Assembly (NCBI RefSeq): GCF_018499875.1
Contig: NZ_JAHBAY010000001.1
Location: forward strand, 248,001-312,000
DNA from: Kineosporia corallincola
Lineage (GTDB): Bacteria; Actinomycetota; Actinomycetes; Actinomycetales; Kineosporiaceae
Length of the DNA stretch: 64,000 nucleotides
Direction: 5' to 3'
Under the pieces are notes generated by a model. It was not told where the DNA came from and did not search any database. It saw only the letters and a program-made list of their open reading frames with translations. Both the position numbers and the translations under genes were made by a program. Positions 59,782 through 64,000 of this stretch are shown here, one piece after another (position 1 is the stretch's first letter; every line of letters begins with the position of its first letter).

Positions 59782-61035
59782 TCAGCTCCCGGACTCCGCC
59801 TGCTCCTGGAGGTCGTCCAGGACCGCCTTCGGGTCACCGTCCGGGCCCACCGCGGCGCCGATCTCCTGCTGCACGGCCAGTTTGACGGTGTCCCACTTCG
59901 GGTCGTCGGTCGGCGTCAGCTGCACGCCGGTCAGGGTGTCGAGGTAGACCTTCAGGTCCTCGTTCGAGCTGAACTTCTCCACGCCGGAGGTGGTGACGGG
60001 CAGGAAGCCCTCGTTCTCGATGAACGTGTTCACCTGGTCGGGCTGGTAGTACAGGTCGTAGAAGGCCTTGATCGCGTCGGCGTTGCCGTCTTTCTTGAAC
60101 GCCATCAGGTAGTCGGTGACGCCGTACGACTTGGGCTCGTCGCCGTTGTTGGTCGGCATCGGGGCCACGCCGTAGTCGACCTTGCCGGCTTCGTCGAGAG
60201 TGGCCGCCAGCGGCGAGAAGCCCACGACCATACCGGCTTTTCCGGCCGCGAAGTCGGCGAAGGCGCCGTCGGTGCGGTTGGTCTTGCCCGGGTTGTTCTG
60301 GGTCAGGCCGTCATCGGCGAGCTTCTTCAGGAACGACAGGGTCTCGACGTTCTCGGCCGAGTTGATCGTCCATCGGCCGTCGGTCTTCCAGTTGCCGCCG
60401 TTGTTGAACATCCAGATCGAGAACTCGGCCTGGGCCTCCTCCGGGCCGAGCGGCTCGGCGTAACCGGCTGTGCCGTCGCCCAGATCGGCGATCTTCTTGG
60501 CGTCGGCGGCGAACTCGTCCCAGGTGGTCGGCGCGGCGTCGATCCCGGCGTCCTCGAACAGCTTCTTGTTGTAGAACAGGGCGCGGGCCGAGGACAGGTC
60601 GGGCATGCCGTAGAGCTTGCCCTCGTAGGTGCCACTGGTGACGAAGTTCGGCAGCAGGTCGGACTTCACGCTGTCGGACAGCACGTCGTCGGCGCTGTAC
60701 AGCAGGTCGTCCTGCGCGTAACTGGCGTAGGCGTTGAGGTTCAGGATGTCCGGCGGGTTGCCGTTCTGGATCATCGTGCTGCTCTGCTGGTCGATGTCGT
60801 CCCAGCTGACCACCTGGACCTCGAGCTTGATCCCGGTCTTCTCCTCGTAGGTCTTGGCGAAACTCTGCCAGAAACCGGCTGTCTCGTCCGAGTACTCGGC
60901 GGCGACCAGCTTGATCGAGTCGACCTTGCCGCTGTCACCCTCCGCGTCGCCGCCTCCGGTGCCGCCGCCGCAGGCGGCGAGCGTGAGCGCCAGGCCGGTG
61001 AGTCCGACCGTGAGGGCCTGGGTTCGTCTGTTCAT
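59782..61035 (-). CDS. Sugar ABC importer substrate-binding lipoprotein
   Basis: This 417-aa lipoprotein has the signal MNRRTQALTVGLTGLALTLA and lipobox LAACGGG. The mature part is a family-1 sugar-binding protein: KLVAAEYSDETAGFWQSFAK at the start, WDDIDQQSSTMIQNGNPPDI in the first domain, PTTWDEFAADAKKIAD and GFLPVTTSGVEKF. It captures a sugar or oligosaccharide at the membrane and hands it to the permeases. It is the first gene of a three-gene operon. An 8-bp inverted repeat upstream, GCCTTACG...CGTAAGGC, is the likely operator. Confidence 0.92.
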   Translation of the reverse strand: MNRRTQALTVGLTGLALTLAACGGGTGGGDAEGDSGKVDSIKLVAAEYSDETAGFWQSFAKTYEEKTGIKLEVQVVSWDDIDQQSSTMIQNGNPPDILNLNAYASYAQDDLLYSADDVLSDSVKSDLLPNFVTSGTYEGKLYGMPDLSSARALFYNKKLFEDAGIDAAPTTWDEFAADAKKIADLGDGTAGYAEPLGPEEAQAEFSIWMFNNGGNWKTDGRWTINSAENVETLSFLKKLADDGLTQNNPGKTNRTDGAFADFAAGKAGMVVGFSPLAATLDEAGKVDYGVAPMPTNNGDEPKSYGVTDYLMAFKKDGNADAIKAFYDLYYQPDQVNTFIENEGFLPVTTSGVEKFSSNEDLKVYLDTLTGVQLTPTDDPKWDTVKLAVQQEIGAAVGPDGDPKAVLDDLQEQAESGS

Positions 61036-61075
61036 CGCAGAAACTCCTGATGCCGGGTGGGGAGTTTGTAAAGAC

Positions 61076-61098
61076 GCCTTACGATTCGGCCGTAAGGC
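61076..61098 (-). promoter_or_regulatory. Operator-like palindrome before the sugar ABC operon
   Basis: GCCTTACG (61076-61083) and CGTAAGGC (61091-61098) are a perfect inverted repeat, 41-63 bp upstream of the lipoprotein start. A LacI- or GntR-type carbohydrate regulator would fit. The rest of 61036-61246 shows no gene. Confidence 0.62.
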
Positions 61099-61246
61099 TT
61101 GCGCAGGATTCCGGCGGCGTCAAGAGGTGCATGGGGGGATCTGCCCGGTTACGGGACGGTCCCTACTGCGGGCAACAGCGGGCAAACCGGGCGGTAATCC
61201 GGTGGAAATCTGAGCAGTTGCCCCAAGGGCTGTCGTGGTCAGGCAA

Positions 61247-61295
61247 AACAACAGTGGACGACGAGGAGCACTGCTCCTCGTCGTCCACTGTTGTT
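61247..61295 (-). terminator. 49-bp palindromic terminator after zwf
   Basis: The 24-bp arms 61247-61270 and 61272-61295 are perfectly complementary around a single central base. In the leftward direction the stem is followed by a TTTT run (61248-61245 side), so it acts as a rho-independent terminator for zwf, located 41 bp past its stop. The arms are AACAACAGTGG... in sequence. Confidence 0.9.
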
Positions 61296-61335
61296 GCTCG
61301 CCGGGCTGTCGCCTAACGGTTTGCGAACGGGTTTG

Positions 61336-62832
61336 TTACCGGTGCTCGCGCCAGGCCCGCTCGAACGGCAGACGCCAGGCGTGCGGGGCGATGAGCTGGT
61401 GGATCGCGTTCGGGCCCCAGGTGCCGGCCGGGTACGGCTTGACCGGCGGCGGGTCTTCGAGCAGCGGGATGGACCGCTCCCAGAGACTCTCGATGCCCTC
61501 GGCGGTGGTGAACAGCGTGTGGTCGCCGCGCATCGCGTCGAGGATCAGCCGCTCGTAGGCCTCCAGCACGTCACCGGCCCGCTCGGTCTCCTGGGTGGAG
61601 AACTGCATGGACAGCTTGTCGAGCTTCATGCCCGGGCCGGGCCGCTTGCCGTAGAACGACAGCGACACCTTGGAGGCGTCGGCCAGGTCGAAGGTGAGGT
61701 GGTCCGGACCGGCCGCGCCGACCCCGGAACCCTGCGGGAACATCGACTTCGGCGCCTCCTTGAAGGCGATCGAGATGATCCGCGCGCCCTCGGCCAGCCG
61801 CTTGCCGGTGCGCAGGTAGAAGGGCACGCCGGCCCAGCGCCAGTTGTCGATGCCGGCCCGCAGCGCGATGAACGTCTCGGTGTCGGAGTCGCGGGCCACG
61901 CCCTCCTCACCGCGGTAGCCGCTGTACTGACCACGCACCACGTCGCGCGGGTCGATCGGCAGCATCGAGCGGAAGACCTTGTTCTTCTCCTCGCTGATGG
62001 CCCGCGGCTCCAGCGCCGTGGGGGGCTCCATCGCGACGAACGCCATCACCTGGAACAGGTGGGTGACCACCATGTCCTTGTAGGCGCCGGTGCTCTCGTA
62101 GAAGTTGGCGCGGCCGCCCAGGCCGAGCGTCTCCGGGATGTCGATCTGGACGTGATCGATGAAGTTGCGGTTCCAGATCGGCTCGAACAGGCCGTTGGCG
62201 AAACGGAACGCCAGGATGTTCTGCGCCGCCTCCTTGCCCAGGAAGTGGTCGATCCGGAAGATCTGGCTCTCCCGGAACGTCTCGTGCACCTGGTCGTTGA
62301 GGATGATGGCCGACGTCAGGTCGGTGCCGAACGGCTTCTCCATCACCACCCGGGACTTCTCCACCAGCTTCGCGTCGCGCAGCATGGTGATGACGGCCAG
62401 GGCGGCCTTGGGCGGCACGCTCAGGTAGTGCAGGCGGCGCGCGTCCGGGCCGAGCTTGGACTCGGCCTCGGCCACCGCGGCGGCGAGCGCCTCGGGACCG
62501 GCGGACTGCGGCACGTAGCAGAGGTTCTTCGCGAAGGTGTCCCACTGCTCGGGCGTGAGCTTGTGGGAACCGAACTCTTCGGTGGCGGCCTGGGCGAAGG
62601 CGCGGAAGGCGTCGTCGCTCATGTCCTCGAGCGAGGTGCCGACCACGTGGATGTCCGGAGCCAGGGCGGAGGCGGCAAGGTGTGCCATGCCGGGCAGCAG
62701 CTTGCGGCGGGCGAGGTCGCCGGTCGCCCCGAACAGCACGATCACGTGTGGGGCGAGAGTCTCCTCACCCTTCCGCGACGGCCGTGACCCGGGGGCCGGG
62801 TAGGAAATCGTCTGGGGTGCTAGATCGGACAC
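61336..62832 (-). CDS. zwf: Glucose-6-phosphate 1-dehydrogenase
   Basis: This 498-aa enzyme has the N-terminal NADP-binding GATGDLARRKLLPG near residue 35. The active-site RIDHFLGKEAAQNILAFRFA near residue 190 contains the catalytic His. C-terminal motifs such as GVPFYLRTGKRLAEG and HLTFDLADASKVSLSFYGKR also fit. It converts glucose-6-phosphate to 6-phosphogluconolactone, opening the oxidative pentose phosphate pathway and making NADPH. The start is GTG 62832; there is no strong Shine-Dalgarno, so the exact N-terminus is uncertain. It is alone here, without opcA, tal or tkt. Confidence 0.95.
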   Translation of the reverse strand: MSDLAPQTISYPAPGSRPSRKGEETLAPHVIVLFGATGDLARRKLLPGMAHLAASALAPDIHVVGTSLEDMSDDAFRAFAQAATEEFGSHKLTPEQWDTFAKNLCYVPQSAGPEALAAAVAEAESKLGPDARRLHYLSVPPKAALAVITMLRDAKLVEKSRVVMEKPFGTDLTSAIILNDQVHETFRESQIFRIDHFLGKEAAQNILAFRFANGLFEPIWNRNFIDHVQIDIPETLGLGGRANFYESTGAYKDMVVTHLFQVMAFVAMEPPTALEPRAISEEKNKVFRSMLPIDPRDVVRGQYSGYRGEEGVARDSDTETFIALRAGIDNWRWAGVPFYLRTGKRLAEGARIISIAFKEAPKSMFPQGSGVGAAGPDHLTFDLADASKVSLSFYGKRPGPGMKLDKLSMQFSTQETERAGDVLEAYERLILDAMRGDHTLFTTAEGIESLWERSIPLLEDPPPVKPYPAGTWGPNAIHQLIAPHAWRLPFERAWREHR

Positions 62833-62983
62833 AGCTTCGATGATGGCATCACTGACCGCCGGGCGCGAAGGAGCCCGGGCGGACTTGCCAGGGGCGTCTG
62901 CCCTGGTGTTCACCGGTCGGTAGTCACCGGTCGGCCGACGGGTGCTCAGCCCGGTGGCAGAACGTGCCGATACCCAGGGCGAG
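62833..62983. other. Divergent spacer between zwf and the GAF/PAS gene
   Basis: This 151-bp spacer must hold promoters for both genes. I see no clear palindrome or promoter. In-frame GTG codons at 62942 and 62954 are alternative starts for the rightward gene. Confidence 0.3.
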
Positions 62984-64000
62984 ATGACGATCGGTGATGC
63001 CAACGCCATGCGGACGTCCCGGGGCACCCCGGCGTCGCCCGATGCCGCGCGCCCGGCCGCCGACGGCCACGGCGCGGCCGCGGTGCCCGGCCAGTTCACC
63101 CCTCCGGACGCCCCGGCCCGGCTCTGGACGCCGGAGCAGGCCGAGCACGACCGGCTCGCCGACCTGCACGCCCTGAACCTGCTCGACACTGCTCCCGAGC
63201 AGGGCTTCGACGACCTGGTGCTGCTGGCGTCGAGGCTCACCGGCTGCCCGATCGCCCTCGTCACCCTGGTGGACGCACAGCGGCAGTGGTTCAAGGCGAA
63301 GGTCGGCACCGACCTGTGCTCGACCGACCGCGACATCGCCTTCTGCGAGCACGTGGTGCGGGGCCGGGCCGAGCTGGAGGTGCGCGACCTCCGGCTCGAC
63401 CCGCGTTTCGCCAACAACCCGTTCGTCACCGGCCCGCCCTTCGCGGTGTTCTACGCCGGCTACCCGATCACCACCGCCACCGGCTCGATCCTCGGCACGA
63501 TCTGCGTGATCGACACCACCGAGCGCTCGCTCGGCCTGGAGCAGCGCGAGCAGATGCGCGCCCTGGCCCGGCAGGTGTCCACCCAGCTGGAGCTGCGCCG
63601 GGTCACCATCGACCAGGCCCGCGAGATCGAGATGCGCACGGTGGCGCAGCGGCAGCTGGCCCGCTCCCGCAGCGAGTACCGGCTGCTGGCCGAGACCTCG
63701 GGCGACGTGATCGCCCGGTGCGGGCTGGACGGCCGGATCACCTACATCAGCCCTTCGGTGAGTTCCGTGCTGGGCGTGCTGGTCGACCTGGAGATCGGTG
63801 CCAACCTGCTGGCGCGGGTGCATCCGGACGACCGGCCACAGATGCAGGACGCGATCGAGAGCGTGCGGCTCGGCGACCTCCAGTCGGTCACCGTGCGGGT
63901 GCTCGCCGCGGACGGGCGCTGGCACTGGCTGGAGTGCACGCTGGCCCCGCTGTACGACCCGGAGAAGGGCGAGCTGGAGATCCACTGCTCGGCCCGGGAG
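62984..64000 (+). CDS. GAF/PAS-domain signalling protein (5' part, cut by window edge)
   Basis: The frame from ATG 62984 is open to the window edge (339 codons), so the C-terminal output domain is missing. After a Pro/Ala-rich start comes a GAF domain (about residues 60-205): LLDTAPEQGFDDLVLLASRL, VDAQRQWFKAKVGTD, DIAFCEHVVRG and YAGYPITTATGSILGTICVI. A short coiled coil (SRSEYRLLAE) leads to a PAS domain (GLDGRITYISPSVSSVLG) with a PAC-like end (GRWHWLECTLAPLYDP). Such proteins commonly end in a GGDEF/EAL or histidine-kinase module, which cannot be seen here. Alternative GTG starts exist upstream. Confidence 0.88.
   Translation, partial: MTIGDANAMRTSRGTPASPDAARPAADGHGAAAVPGQFTPPDAPARLWTPEQAEHDRLADLHALNLLDTAPEQGFDDLVLLASRLTGCPIALVTLVDAQRQWFKAKVGTDLCSTDRDIAFCEHVVRGRAELEVRDLRLDPRFANNPFVTGPPFAVFYAGYPITTATGSILGTICVIDTTERSLGLEQREQMRALARQVSTQLELRRVTIDQAREIEMRTVAQRQLARSRSEYRLLAETSGDVIARCGLDGRITYISPSVSSVLGVLVDLEIGANLLARVHPDDRPQMQDAIESVRLGDLQSVTVRVLAADGRWHWLECTLAPLYDPEKGELEIHCSARE

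Overview
The window is 64 kb of very GC-rich, densely coding chromosomal DNA. Strong third-codon GC bias, frequent GTG starts, ATGA overlaps, an IdeR-type DtxR regulator, an actinobacterial ydaO (c-di-AMP) riboswitch in front of an NlpC/P60 hydrolase, an F420/flavin PPOX-type enzyme and a sugar ABC importer lacking its own ATPase all indicate an actinomycete. A chemotaxis cluster (MCP, CheY, CheR, CheX) with a sigma-28-like promoter indicates a motile one; a Kineosporia-like organism is my best guess, by inference only. No tRNA, rRNA, CRISPR, insertion sequence, integrase or phage gene was seen.

Layout. 1-2460: 3' part of a large unknown helical protein (-). 2871-3605: ideR. 4050-5035: riboswitch plus NlpC/P60 cell-wall hydrolase. 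5102-6084: small HNH-nuclease gene with an unusual hairpin-rich leader and three perfect hairpins downstream. 6207-9876: hexose-phosphate mutarotase, serS, PPOX enzyme and an acyl desaturase with a palindromic operator. 10034-14467: exported DMFase-like protein, a degraded response-regulator remnant, an ABC exporter pair and a Gln/Gly-rich membrane protein. 14781-18436: DUF2089/YvlB-like pair, CsbD, MarR, a small ORF and a 2OG-Fe(II) oxygenase. 18601-24601: TDT-family transporter, an MMPL transporter with a two-component system, and a DUF427 protein. 24691-31922: lytic transglycosylase with a Pro/Thr tail, an MFS exporter, and a four-gene ABC importer (lipoprotein, two permeases, ATPase).

31965-34158 holds a compact leftward operon of a QueE-like radical SAM enzyme, a SUFU-domain protein and a TauE/SafE exporter. 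34238-38535 holds a NUDIX hydrolase and three tandem paralogous multi-spanning membrane proteins, probably GT-C glycosyltransferases; the last of these reads 156 bp antisense into the NUDIX gene. A DEAD-box helicase follows, then a tandemly duplicated DUF3311 + sodium:solute symporter cassette (40519-44447), each copy with its own strong terminator.

44532-53501 contains a TetR/MMPL divergent pair with a clear operator, the chemotaxis cluster, and a TetR/MFS operon. 53649-64000 contains a secreted TAP-like peptidase, an acidic unknown protein, two flavin-reductase genes, a sugar ABC importer (lipoprotein and two permeases), zwf with a 49-bp palindromic terminator, and the start of a GAF/PAS signalling protein that leaves the window.

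The most noteworthy items are the tandem triplication of the membrane proteins with its antisense run-through, the QueE-SUFU-TauE operon, the HNH leader with competing hairpins and rare TTA codons, and the duplicated symporter cassette. None amounts to a proven new system. Most annotation rests on protein-family recognition by eye; starts were chosen by Shine-Dalgarno position, overlaps and family length.
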